From the NCBI GenBank assembly GCA_019054805.1, contig JAHQIY010000015.1, positions 442,001-506,000 on the forward strand: DNA of 64,000 nucleotides, read 5' to 3'. Position numbers and translations under genes: made by a program. This document shows positions 54,637 to 64,000 of the stretch, one piece after another. The stretch's first letter is position 1; the number at the start of each line of letters is the position of its first letter. Source of the DNA: Brachionus manjavacas. Lineage: Eukaryota; Rotifera; Eurotatoria; Ploima; Brachionidae. The notes beneath the pieces were generated by a model. It was not told where the DNA came from. It was given only the letters and a program-made list of their open reading frames with translations, and made no database searches.

Positions 54637-55097
54637 TTTTACTTACAGTGTTTTATAAAATTGAAAATATTTTTTATATAATCTGAATAAATTTTTTATA
54701 AATTGTCTATTTAAAAAAATTATATTTGTTTCTGAAATCAATAAATACTAATAATTTAACATGTGCTATTTTTTTGTATTTTTTTGTATTTTTTTGAATT
54801 TTTTAATTAAAAAATAAATATACAACCTTGATTATTTTATTTTGTATCAAATCATTAGACTAATAAAAAATGTTAATAATAATAATGAAAAATCTATAAT
54901 GTGCCAAGCTCATGAAATGAAGGATTAGCCTTAATTAAAAATTCGTTTTATCAATTTTGTTTTTAAATTCATTAGAAGTATTTAAGTATGGGTGTTATCT
55001 TTCGTGCTATAATATTCTTACTCTTTGCTATAATAAAATAATGCTAAAAAAACTTTATTATTATTTTATTATTTTCTGTTATAAAAATTTATTTTTC
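54637..55097. other. AT-rich 3' flank of SLC6 gene
   Basis: No gene was seen. A long AT-rich low-complexity stretch probably includes the 3' UTR. Confidence 0.5.
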
Positions 55098-55589
55098 TTA
55101 AATAAAAAAAAACAAATGATATAAAATAATTTTTTTGATATAAGAAATAATAAAATGATATAAAGAAAGATAATAAAAAAAGGAAAAAAAATAATTATTT
55201 TCGCTTAGGTCTTTTTTGAGCATTTGAAACGATTGATTGATCTTTAGTTTTGAGCCAGCCGGTCTACCTCTCTTTTTTCTTTTTACAGTCGGTTCAATAT
55301 TTTCATTATTAGCTGAAAAAAATGCTACAAAATCATCACGAATACTTGAGCTAATGTCCTCAATATTATTTGTTTGTTCAACCAAAACATTGCTAGGTAT
55401 TTCAACAGTTTCGTCATCTTCATCATCGTCAAAAAATATTTCAAACGAACCATTCATTTCATTATCACTATTGTCTGTATCTTGAAGTTCTGAAGGTTGA
55501 ACCACTAGTGCTCACTTATTTTTTCCAGGTCTACCGGACAATAAGCAATATGTTGGTTGTTCTTGAAGACTTAGGAGAATGCCAGTCAT
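55098..55589 (-). pseudogene. Acidic AT-hook ORF inside a hAT-type element
   Basis: The minus strand from ATG 55589 reads MTGILLSLQEQPTYCLLSGR, PGKNK, then an in-frame TGA at 55514-55516. It continues open for about 135 codons: an acidic stretch (EIFFDDDEDDETVEIPSN), then KRKKRGRPAGSK, a classic AT-hook. A one-base shift after the AT-hook would end the protein naturally in NAQKRPKRK. Immediately upstream (55670-55701) lies a terminus matching the hAT MITE at 17.6 kb. I infer an ORF of a hAT-like transposon disabled by a nonsense change; a single-exon host gene is less likely. Confidence 0.5.
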
Positions 55590-55669
55590 TTTTTTAGTCC
55601 CTTAACAATTTTAAACATTTCAAGTAAATATCCTCCTATTTTTCTTGTTTGTAGTCCGGACTGTGACTT

Positions 55670-55701
55670 GACTTGAGACTTGTGACTTTTAAACAACTCT
55701 A
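55670..55701 (-). mobile_element. Terminal inverted repeat of a hAT-type element
   Basis: The reverse complement reads TAGAGTTGTTTAAAAGTCAC and AAGTCTCAAGTCA, which matches the 17607 MITE end over some 33 bp with a C to T change at the first base. The partner end was not found, so the element is probably truncated to the left. Confidence 0.65.
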
Positions 55702-56006
55702 AGTCTAGTTACTGTTTCCTTATTTCAATTTGTTTTTTCATATTGAGCCCAAATCAAAGTTATTATTCGTAATATCAAAATTGAATTATATTTAATTTTA
55801 GTGTATAATTATGTTATTATTAAATAATTTAAGGAAAACATGTGACATTTATTCTCTTATTAATTATTTTTAAAAAAATTGTCTCTAAAGACCTGATGGA
55901 ATATTGATAATTTTGGAAATTTGACACGATATAGAAATATAGAAAATATACTATATTATCTATATAAAAAAAATATTTTATATAATAATAATAATAATAT
56001 ATATAA

Positions 56007-56061
56007 GCTACAGCAAGACTAGCTTGCGGAGATGACCAACTAGGAGGTCACCTATGGTAGC
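56007..56061 (-). repeat. Copy A of the three-way-junction tail motif
   Basis: Closing helix GCTAC/GTAGC (56007-56011 with 56057-56061) encloses hairpin GCAAG/CTTGC and hairpin GATGACC/GGTCACC (loop AACTAGGA, one mismatch), then TATGG. A (TAA)n/(TA)n run at 55981-56006 abuts the closing helix. Read on the minus strand, it is a structured 3' end followed by a TTATTATT tail. Confidence 0.75.
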
Positions 56062-56791
56062 TCCTTGCACATAACACATAGAAAGTACTGAAAAAAAAAA
56101 TATCCTGTTTAAAATTTTTAGGTCAAAGTAAGAGTTAAGATTACTTGTTTGCATGTCCAACCTTTAGAATTTATTAATACCGTAACTGGATTTTGTTCTC
56201 AGTGATTAATAAATTTAAAATACTATTTCTGTACATCACTTTTTAAATTAATTATTTCTTTTGCTAATTTTTGCTGAAGTTATGTTGAAAAACCTTAAAA
56301 ACCTACAGTTATTGTAAAATAATTGAAAATTAGAAAATTCATCATTTTTTTAGATATCTTTTGATCAAGTTTATATATTGACTAGAAATTTTGCGCACTT
56401 ATTAAATGAAATATAAGCTTTTAATTAAGTGACATTTTACAAATTTTAATAAACAGGTGTTTTTCATTAATTTTTAATTTTTTGATTAGCTTTTTTCAAA
56501 CAAAAAATAAAGAAGAATTTAGATTATAATACTATAAAAAGAATATCATTCAAAAGCTATTTGACAGTATCTTAATTTTTAGATTTATGAGATCACAAGA
56601 TTAAAAAATTAAAAAAAAATTTGAAAATAAAATTCAAATTTAATTAAAAAAGAGAGGTAAGAAATTGAAGTTAGTTTTATTTTGTCCTGTAGCATTCTTA
56701 GCTTCATTTCGGAAGATTATTTATACTATCAAAAAAGATGCATGTTACTTTCTAATTTTATTACTGTATAAACGCAGTAAATAATTTCAGC

Positions 56792-56974
56792 AAAAAATGG
56801 ACAAGAGGTTGTACAATAAAAGAAGAAGTGAGCGAAAAAGAATTTGAAGCTTTCGGTGAGCGATACATTTTCATCAAAGAAAATGCACATGAGCATCCGG
56901 GAACATCCCAGGATGTTGATAATATAATCGACAAGAAAAAGCCGTGTCGAAAAAAAAAGAGTTGTAACCGGTAA
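56792..56974 (+). pseudogene. Coding scrap inside the 720-bp transposon
   Basis: After acceptor-like AATAATTTCAG, the frame reads KKWTRGCTIKEEVSEKEFEA, then FGERYIFIKENAHEHPGTSQ and a basic end DKKKPCRKKKSCNR before a stop. It looks like genuine protein sequence with a terminal basic stretch, and is probably the last exon of the element's own ORF. I do not recognise the family. Confidence 0.5.
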
Positions 56975-57158
56975 CCAGTTCAAATCGTGTCACAAATGTT
57001 GAAACAAGATCATCGAAGCGTCAAAAAATTTGATAGTTTTTTTTTTTTTTTGCTTTAATTAATTATACCTAAAAAAAACTTTAATACCAAAAATTTATAT
57101 CAAATAAATCAATTGTGTATTCACTAGATCTTTTTATATTGTGAAAATAATTTTTTTA

Positions 57159-57377
57159 TAGTGCCGGAAATTAACTTGTCACATCATATCATATAATATC
57201 ATTTGATATCAGGAAAAAAAAATTATTTACAAATTTTTACATAAAAAAATTAAAATTTTAATTAACCTGATATTATCTGATATCAAATGATAATAGCTGA
57301 TATTAGTAAAGTTTTAAAAAAATGATATTAAATGATATCAGATGACATGATGTGACAAGTTAATTTCCGGCACTGCA
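57159..57377. mobile_element. MITE with AGTGCCGGAAATTAAC ends, nested
   Basis: GTGCCGGAAATTAACTTGTC at the left is mirrored by the inverse at the right, and inverted similarity continues through CACATCAT and GATATCA-rich arms. The whole 219 bp is nearly a single hairpin. It lies just inside the right arm of the 720-bp element. Confidence 0.85.
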
Positions 57378-57433
57378 TACAGTAATAAAATTAGATAGTA
57401 ACATGAATCTTTTTTGATAGTATAAATAATCTT

Positions 57434-58885
57434 ATGCCTTTCATTTTTTTTCTTCAGCTTCTTCAAAATCACTAAGCTAAGTCATTTTAATTACTCTCAA
57501 ATTCATAAGGTCTTAACTACTGTTATTTTTAATCATTTTCCAAACTGAAATAAAATAACATTATTCATTTTCTTTATGGTAAATAAAATTATCTATTAAA
57601 CTTATTCAATTTTGCCATCATAATCGATTTAAAATACTAAATCAATCAAAATTTATGAATGTTTTATTTTTGAATAAATAATCTATTTGAAATTTATAGA
57701 ATGGGATATATGCAAAAATCGCTTGAAAAGATTCATAGGTAGTTAATATGCAGAAAATTAAATTAATTCTAATTGCTTCACATTTACATACAAAAAGACT
57801 TTTTTAACGTCGCTTATTTGGAATCAAATTTTTATAAGCCAAAATCTAAAAATTAAATGAACTATAGGTAATTTTAGTTTAATATAAAATAAATAAGAAA
57901 TGAAAAACAGAGTAACGCTTTCAAAATTTAAGAAATTTTTAATTAATTATTATTTAGAATAAATTTAATTAAGTTTAAGCTAAAAAGTATTTATTTTTTT
58001 AGATTCTTAGTAACTAAAATTTTCTTATTTTTTTAATTTAAATTTTAATTTAAAAAAGGATAATTTTTTCAGGACAGCACACCTATTAAATCAAACAATA
58101 GCTTGAAAAAAGAATGTAAAATCACTTCTTCTAAAAAAATTTAATTCTTTAAAATAAAAAAAAAATTGAAATGACATTTTAAGATATTCAGTTATTGAAA
58201 ATTAAACTCAGAAAAAGCCAGAAATTTTTTTTCAAAAATAGAAAATTAATATGATGATCAGGTTTTAATAATTAAAAGTAAACAATTGAAAATGAATGTG
58301 ACGATTTTGAATACTATGTTTTTGGGCCTTTCTTTAAATAAAATTAACTGAAGCTTTTGCCTTATTCTTTAAAAATTTGGATCAAATCAGACTTATGCTT
58401 TGCTCAAACACATAAAGTTCTTCAATTTAAACCACTTCGCCAAACTATTTATTTAAATTTTAAACAAAATAAAAAATAAATGTTTTAAAGTAAAATAAAC
58501 AAGGATGCAAATTGAAAAAAAAAGAAAAATCTTTAATTTAAAAAATAAGTGATTAGACTCACTGATTAATACTTTATTTTCTAATTAATATTTTGATTTT
58601 TATAATCTTTTAAAATTCAAAAGCAAAATTAGACAAAAATTCTGTTCGATAATTTTATTAAAATTTGTTCCCAAAATTTCAACAAAAAATAAAAAAGTCC
58701 ATTAAAGATCTTTCAATTTTTAAAGAGAATAACTCGAAAGACTATTTTCAATGATTTGATTTTATTAAAAAAGATAATTTGAATATTATCTTGTTTGATT
58801 TTTGTAAATGAAACCAATTCTTTTTTGGGGTCTTTTTACTTCAAGATTTATTGAAAAATAATAATAATGATAATAAAAATAATAA
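57434..58885. other. AT-rich intergenic
   Basis: No gene was found. An (AAT)n-like run at 58859-58885 leads into copy C of the tail motif. Confidence 0.5.
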
Positions 58886-58934
58886 GCTACAGCAGGAGGC
58901 CTGTGGACCGAGACTAGATGTAGTTTCGCTATGG
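58886..58934 (-). repeat. Copy C of the three-way-junction tail motif
   Basis: After an (AAT)n run, GCTAC is followed by hairpin CAGG-AGG-CCTG and an 8-bp hairpin CGAGACTA/TAGTTTCG (one G-U pair, loop GATG), then CTATGG. Stem sequences differ completely from copies A and B while the layout and CTATGG are the same. Poly-A follows on the right. Confidence 0.65.
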
Positions 58935-58937
58935 AAG

Positions 58938-58969
<32 letters not shown>

Positions 58970-59160
58970 TTCTCATTAAATATGCAATCCAGTCAAATTC
59001 ATTCATTAAACAGAAAAAAAAAAATTTTGCCAAATCCTTTTTACAATTTTGTGGATCATGCTTTTTACTTATTTAATTTTAAATTTTTTATTTTCTTAAA
59101 TTCTGTTAATCTTACCTGTAAATTTATTTAGTCAAACTTAATTTTTTTAATTTTTTTGTT

Positions 59161-59654
59161 TACAGGAACGATTTGACAGGTGGATTTATAACAAAAAGTG
59201 AATTTACGTATTTTAGCGTAAATTTACGTAAAAATTGGTAAAAATGAAAATGCCAAAAAAAAACTCGATTTTTTGAATTATTTATTATTTTCTAATAAAT
59301 TTTGAAAAAATTAGTTTCTATTTATTAAATCAAATTTTACCAAAAGTTACATTTTTTAACTTTTTTTTACCCTATTTGACCTTTTTCTACATAAATTTAC
59401 GTAAAATTAGTAAAAAAAAGTTTAAAAAATGTAATTTTTGGTAAAATTTAGAATAGAAACTAATTTTTTCAAAATTTATTAGAAAATAATAAATAATTCA
59501 AAAAATCGAGCTTTTTTTTGGCATTTTCATTTTTACCAATTTTTTCGTAAAATTGCGTAAATTTACGTTAAAATACGTAAATTCACTTTTTGTTACAAAG
59601 TAATTTTAAGTAATTTAATATTACCTGAAATCCACCTGTCAAACCGGTACTGTA
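59161..59654. mobile_element. 494-bp TA-flanked foldback MITE
   Basis: The whole element is one long imperfect hairpin. The left end starts TACAGGAACGATTTGACAGG, and the right end, reverse complemented, starts TACAGTACCGGTTTGACAGG. Inner arms with AAAAAGTGAATTTACGTATT are shared in full. TA and CAG at both ends suggest a Tc1/mariner-type target. No ORF is present. Confidence 0.9.
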
Positions 59655-60038
59655 TACAATACTAACTTAAATTAAGGGCTTAAACATTTTATTTTTTTTT
59701 CAGATCGTTAAAGATTTGAAGCAATATTTTAACTGGGCTTTTTCATTATCATTTTATTTTCTTTATTTAAATTATTAATATTCCCTTGTAAAAAAAAATT
59801 CACTCGACCCCATTCAAATATAGTTCTGAAACCAGCACTAACTAAAAAAGGTTCAAACATAGTTTTAAAAAAAACTATCAAAAATCAAAAGAACTAATAT
59901 TGCTTTAAGAAAATATTTATTTATTAATTTTGTAAATTTTAATCAAAAACTTTAAAGAATCTTTTCCAGGTTCTTTTAGGCTAGAATCCTAATCAATTTT
60001 AAATTTATTTCTTTGTAATGTATTTGCTGAAGTTAAGT

Positions 60039-61112
60039 TTATAGTCTGTTGAATCCTCGTCCTGAATACGAGCTTCTGTAAGTGGTATTCCAAGGTCCGA
60101 CAAACTGATGGGGCCCTTTGATCGGCGAATTGACGTAGCTGGTTTTTGGCCGGCTTCTCAAACTTTCTACAGACGAGTATTTGGGGGTTGGAGTCTTCGG
60201 ACGGACATAAGTCCATTCTGGCTGATAGACTACAGTACTTCTGCTTACTAAATCTGGCACTGGGAAATCACTTATTCTATTAACTACTCTCAATTCCCCA
60301 TTGGGTCTTGAAGTAACATAGCCTCTCGGATCATTTATCTTAATTATGCCCTCGTCATAAATCCTACGGTCAATTCTGACTCTCGGATTTTCGTAGTCAA
60401 TTATTACATTTCTAGGCGCTGGTTGCTTTTCATATATTTTACCTCTTTCTACAATTACTTGACGATCTGGAAGTGGTTGATAAGGAAGCCATTTCTTGGA
60501 TAAACAATCAAATTAATTAATAAAATAAATTTTATTTCTAATATTTTATTCAATACTAACTTCATAGACTATATCTCTTGGTTTTTCGGGAGCTGGTATT
60601 CTCTCTACAATGACTTGTCTTGGTGGTGGACTTGGCGCAGGTATTATTTTTTCAATTATGGTCGGATCGGGCATTCTGGGAGGTGTTGGAGCCCTTTCTC
60701 GGATAACTAGAGGTGGTGGGGTCGGTGGTGATGGAGCGTACTGGCGGATATGGACTGGAGGAGCAGGCGGTGGGGGAGTCAACTGTCTCTCTTTGATTAT
60801 GATGGGCGCTGGCGTGGGGGGAGTCGGTGGGTCCAAGTAGCGCACTTTTACATTTTGGCGCATCGTTATCGGCTCAGTGGGCCGAACCATTCGCACTGGA
60901 TCAGGATCGTCGTTGATTCGGTACTGAACCGTGTTTACTGAGGCTGGCAAATGAGTCACTCTGGTCGAGTATTTTGTCACATTGGAAACCTCACTTTGAT
61001 AGCCTGGGCGGTAGTACACATTTCCCGGGCCTGCTCTGGACACTATCTCATCTGCCAGATCACTGTCTCGGATCCAATTTACCGAGCTCGAATTATTATA
61101 TTTCGAAGACAT
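60039..61112 (-). CDS. Pro-rich charged-repeat protein, 335 residues
   Basis: Exons 60561-61112 and 60039-60494 join in phase 0. The middle (residues 90-185) is a run of related units such as PPPAPPVHIRQYAPSPPTPP, TIIEKIIPAPSPPPRQVIVE and RIPAPEKPRDIVYE. Exon 2 begins KWLPYQPLPDRQVIVERGKI, followed by DYENPRVRIDRRIY and a Ser/Tyr/Arg-rich tail. Alternating Val/Ile with charged residues and Pro recalls alveolin/charged-repeat-motif cytoskeletal proteins, and KWLPY blocks also suggest a cortical or ciliary structural protein, but this is inference. No signal peptide or membrane span is present. GC content is well above the surroundings, consistent with constrained coding sequence. Confidence 0.85.
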
Positions 61113-61397
61113 TTCTTAAAATTTAAAATCAAAATTTTTAATGTTTAAGAATTATAAATATTGTCAGCATAAAAGCCCCATGGTAACTTAGCGAACATTG
61201 AGCTCGATTGTTTGGCAAATATTAGATGATATAATTAAGAGAAAATTTTATGTCACTATTAGTAACCAAATCAAATTAAATAAAATAGTAAGTTTAATAA
61301 ATATTTTAAGTAAGGCTTTAATCGATTGAATGTATAAAAAATATTTTATTTTTATCTAAAAGTTTGGAATTAAAAGTGTTTATTTAGGACTTTTTAT
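61113..61397. other. Short spacer upstream of the Pro-rich gene
   Basis: These 285 bp lie between the end of the LTA4 hydrolase gene and the start of the Pro-rich gene, both transcribed leftwards. They must hold the promoter of the Pro-rich gene. No distinct motif was seen. Confidence 0.5.
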
Positions 61398-63522
61398 TTA
61401 GCTTGATATGTTCAAGTCTTTAGCGACTAAGCTGGCTGTTGTTTTGTGCATAAACTCTCGTTGTTTCAAAAAAGTGTCAATCGCTGCCTCTCTGGAAAAG
61501 TTCCATGCATACAAATCTCTTTTATTTTGGCAAAAATTAATTTTTAATTAAAAAAAAAAAAGTTTGAAAATTACTTGTAAACCGGTCTGGTGAATTTCAT
61601 GCGACCCTGGTCGGTGACAAACTTGAGTGCTGGTTGAAGTATCGGCTCCCATTTGGCTTTGATGCACAAGCGAATCCATCTGAATAGAATTTCTGAATTT
61701 TGGGTTTCACCAAATTTGTAGTATTTGTTCAATGAATCGATTTTAGAACAACTTAGGGGTTCGTTGTTCAACAGTTGACTGATAAGTTCTCGCTTTTGGT
61801 CACTTGAAAACTTGTCAAAAATATTCTCTTTTTCCACTATTTCCTCGTTTGTTAATTTTTCAGTCAGGTTTTTAACTTGGTTAGCTAACGTTTCATCGAA
61901 TTTAAGGACTACTGGAGGCATTCCTGGCGCGTTCAACCATGCGTTCCAATCTACTGAATCCAAAATTTCTCTCTATTTTAAAAACATGATAATTTTTTGG
62001 ATAAAAAAATTTAAAAATAATTTTTCTCCTACTTTGTCACTGAAATATTCATACAAAAATTGTTTCCAATCACTAGTATCTATCGACAGACCCTTGAATC
62101 GTTCAATATGAGCTCTCAAATATTTGTTAAACACTTCTTTGAATTTTTTATTTTATTTTTTAATTTTTTTCTTTTTAATTTAAATAAAATTTAAATTACC
62201 AGTGCCACCTAAAAGTTGTTCCAAATAGAAGAGCAACGAGTGTCCTTTTTCGTATGGTATTGATGAAAAGGCGTCATCAGGATCAACTTGATCTAATGGA
62301 CAGACCAATTGAGTCAATGGGCTTTTGGCACCGAAGTCTTTGACCGCTTCTACCAAGCATCTCCATCCATCAATGCATTCGAATTGTCTATACAACTCGC
62401 TTTTTTGATTAATCCCCACCAATTTATTTTCCAAAAATTTAGTAAAGCCTTCGTTTAGCCAAAAGTGTTCCCAGCTGCAGTTGGTTACCAAATTTCCGGT
62501 CCATGAATGAGCAATTTCGTGTTGAATAACAGAAACAAGTGATCGGTCACCGGCAATCAAGGTCGGAGTAACAAAAGTTAAACACGGATTTTCCATTCCA
62601 CCATAGGGAAAAGTGGGCGGCAAGACCAAAATGTCATATCTTCCCCAAACATATTCGCCAGCTAAAGACTCAGCCTCTTTGACCATTTTGTCAACATCAG
62701 CAAATTCCCATGCACATTTCTCAATCATTTCTCTTTCTGTCCAAACCCGACTTATTGGTCCCAAATCACTACTCACCAAATCTCCACTCACAATAGCTAT
62801 CAAATAGCTGGGTACTTTGATATTTTGTAAAAATTTGTACCTAATAGTTTCACCAGTCTCTTCTTTGGCAGTATTGATAGCACTCATCAAAACAGTTAAT
62901 GGTTTTTGGACGCTCACTGAAGCTTCATAGGTGAACTTAACCATTGGAGTATCCTGACATGGAAGAATGCTTCTAGCATGAATAGCTTGGCACTGCGAGA
63001 ACAAATAGGGATATTTTTTGCCTAAGGTTGTCTTGGGCTCGAACCACTGTAAAGCACTGGCATCGGGACTTGTTTCATAATAAATTTTCAAAGCCAATTC
63101 TCTTAATTTAATTATTAATAATTAAAAAAAAAAATTAATTTTTTTTATATATTACTTAATCGAATCAAGATTGGGAATATTAGAAAGAGAAATTTTAAGA
63201 GACTGACCGGCAAAATTTTTATCGCCGAATTCAAAATCTAGTTTTAAATCTCCAGAGGTAATTTTTTTAACACTAATTTCTCTTGTGTCCAAAATCTTAA
63301 TTAGCAAAAATATTAAACAAATTTTTTTTTAAAAATTTTTTATTTGATTACAATAAAATCAGAAGATTTAGCAGGTGTGTCGTTGGCCACAAGGTGAAGA
63401 ATACAATGTCCGGATAAAACTTGACGATTGAAGTCAATAGTCCAGTCAATGGTTACATGTTTGGTATAAAATAGATGCGGATTAGACGCTGAAGAAGGAT
63501 CGTGATAAACTTTTAGAGTCAT
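61398..63522 (-). CDS. LTA4H: Leukotriene-A4 hydrolase / M1 aminopeptidase
   Basis: This is a cytosolic zinc metalloenzyme that cleaves N-terminal residues and, in vertebrates, hydrolyses LTA4. Exons on the minus strand: 63352-63522, 63156-63295, 62200-63101, 62033-62136, 61575-61972 and 61398-61518, closing exactly to 611 residues, the human length. Zinc site HEIAH (298-302) plus Glu321 in FWLNEGFT; exopeptidase motif YGGMENPCLTF; proton-donor Tyr in SSIPYEKG; the carboxylate-binding GRMKFTRPVYKDL near the C-terminus. The Asp needed for epoxide hydrolysis is present (DPDDAF), but the Tyr that human LTA4 inactivates covalently is Phe here. ATG 63522 opens the first exon. The C-terminal helical domain is complete. 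Confidence 0.96.
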
Positions 63523-63673
63523 TTTAAAAAGTTATCTTAAATTTATCAAATTTATTAGACTTAAATTTCTAAGATTCATTTTGCCAAGTATACACGCTGG
63601 ATAGGTGCCGCGATCGTGTCAAAATTTCATGTCTTAAAATTTAAAAAAAATTAAATTCTAGGCTTTTATTATA

Positions 63674-64000
63674 ACCGTATTCCCTCGTTCGATTATGCTG
63701 CACCACAAGTTAAAACACGTCTTTGGACCATGCACCAAAGTACATCTCGCCCATGCTATAATGTTGTTAACTTTGAGTGAATGCTCTAATAGCGAAATCA
63801 CGCGTTTAGGTTCGCATCAAACACTGAAAGCCTTAGTTTAATGCGTCATCAAGACTCGATTTTAAAGTAAAAGATAAAAAACAATTTTCTTTTAATTATG
63901 CCTTTGGTGCAGCACCAAAGATTAAGAAATAAAAATATTAAAAAATTCATTTTTTATATTTTTCGATTAGATAAATAATAAAATTCAAGTTCTGTTGCGG
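63674..64000. mobile_element. MITE, ATTCCCTCGTTC family, copy 3 (cut by window edge)
   Basis: It starts ACCGTATTCCCTCGTTCGAT after TA and follows copy 2 (52096) through TATGCTGCACCAC, AACTTTGAG-like and AATGCGTCATCAAGACT words. The right terminus lies beyond the window. It begins only 150 bp upstream of the LTA4 hydrolase start codon, so it may sit in or next to that promoter. Confidence 0.8.

Larger units (their letters stand above)
56713..57433. mobile_element. 720-bp transposon with ~57-bp inverted ends and nested MITE
   Basis: The left arm 56713-56770 (AAGATTATTTATACTATCAA..) is repeated inverted at 57378-57433 with only a few mismatches. Inside are a coding scrap and, hard against the right arm, a second MITE. 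Superfamily is unknown. Confidence 0.8.

Noticed and set aside
56729..56983. 84-codon minus frame
   Set aside because: It is the antisense of the better-supported plus-strand coding scrap in the same transposon.
56007..58934. Hammerhead ribozyme identity for the three-way-junction motif
   Set aside because: The layout resembles a small ribozyme, but the hammerhead core words (CTGATGA and GAAA at the required places) are absent from all copies. A retroelement 3' end explains the neighbouring simple repeats better.
58931..59131. 66-codon plus frame starting in poly-A
   Set aside because: Starts with a poly-Lys run encoded by the A-rich flank of repeat copy C and shows no coding signal.
60610..60840. 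Gly-rich plus frame
   Set aside because: Antisense shadow of the Pro-rich repeats on the minus strand.

Overview
This is an AT-rich, intron-containing animal genome segment. Genes have mostly 45-60 bp introns bounded by GT..AG, intergenic DNA is dense with short non-autonomous DNA transposons (MITEs), and a secreted WD40 protein carries near-identical 'NGDLASGS' blades, a style I associate with monogonont rotifers (Brachionus type). The rotifer assignment is inference. The metazoan nature is firm: SLC6 transporter, ACSBG, TRAPPC5, CDC25, CDK2, LTA4 hydrolase.

Layout. 1-10 kb: gene-poor repeat graveyard. It holds a 1.9 kb inverted-repeat element with a nested piggyBac-like MITE, a Ty3/gypsy RNase H scrap, a hAT transposase C-terminus and a MULE/SWIM fragment. 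10.2-12.7 kb: six-exon bubblegum-type acyl-CoA synthetase (+). 14.3-18 kb: Ty3/gypsy protease ORF, LINE reverse-transcriptase scrap and a hAT MITE with perfect target-site duplication. 18.4-20 kb: SR splicing factor (-). 20.5 and 27.8 kb: two identical tRNA-Leu(UAG) genes (-). 23.6-24.6 kb: CDC25 phosphatase (-). 30.6-31.6 kb: CDK2-like kinase (-). These two are a natural enzyme-substrate pair. 32.1-33.7 kb: a coiled-coil gene (with a decayed inverted copy at 28.2 kb) and small uncertain exons. 34.7-36.5 kb: unrecognised 585-residue basic protein (-). 39.3-42.2 kb: TRAPPC5 and a secreted lipase (+). 45.5-47 kb: signal peptide/Cys-rich/WD40 protein (+). 50-54.6 kb: SLC6 amino-acid transporter (+) with two MITEs in its largest intron. 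55-59.7 kb: more transposons. 60-63.5 kb: Pro-rich repeat protein and leukotriene-A4 hydrolase (both -). A MITE runs off the right edge.

I reconstructed exons by eye from frame, splice signals and family knowledge. Exon lengths for eight genes close exactly in phase, and the acyl-CoA synthetase needs one extra base in its last exon. The most unusual signals are: a dispersed ~50-nt three-way-junction motif that sits beside trinucleotide tails and shows compensatory stem changes; an SLC6 transporter lacking the canonical TM1 sodium-site Asn; an LTA4 hydrolase with a natural Phe at the suicide-inactivation Tyr; and a multi-copy element with a conserved last coding exon.
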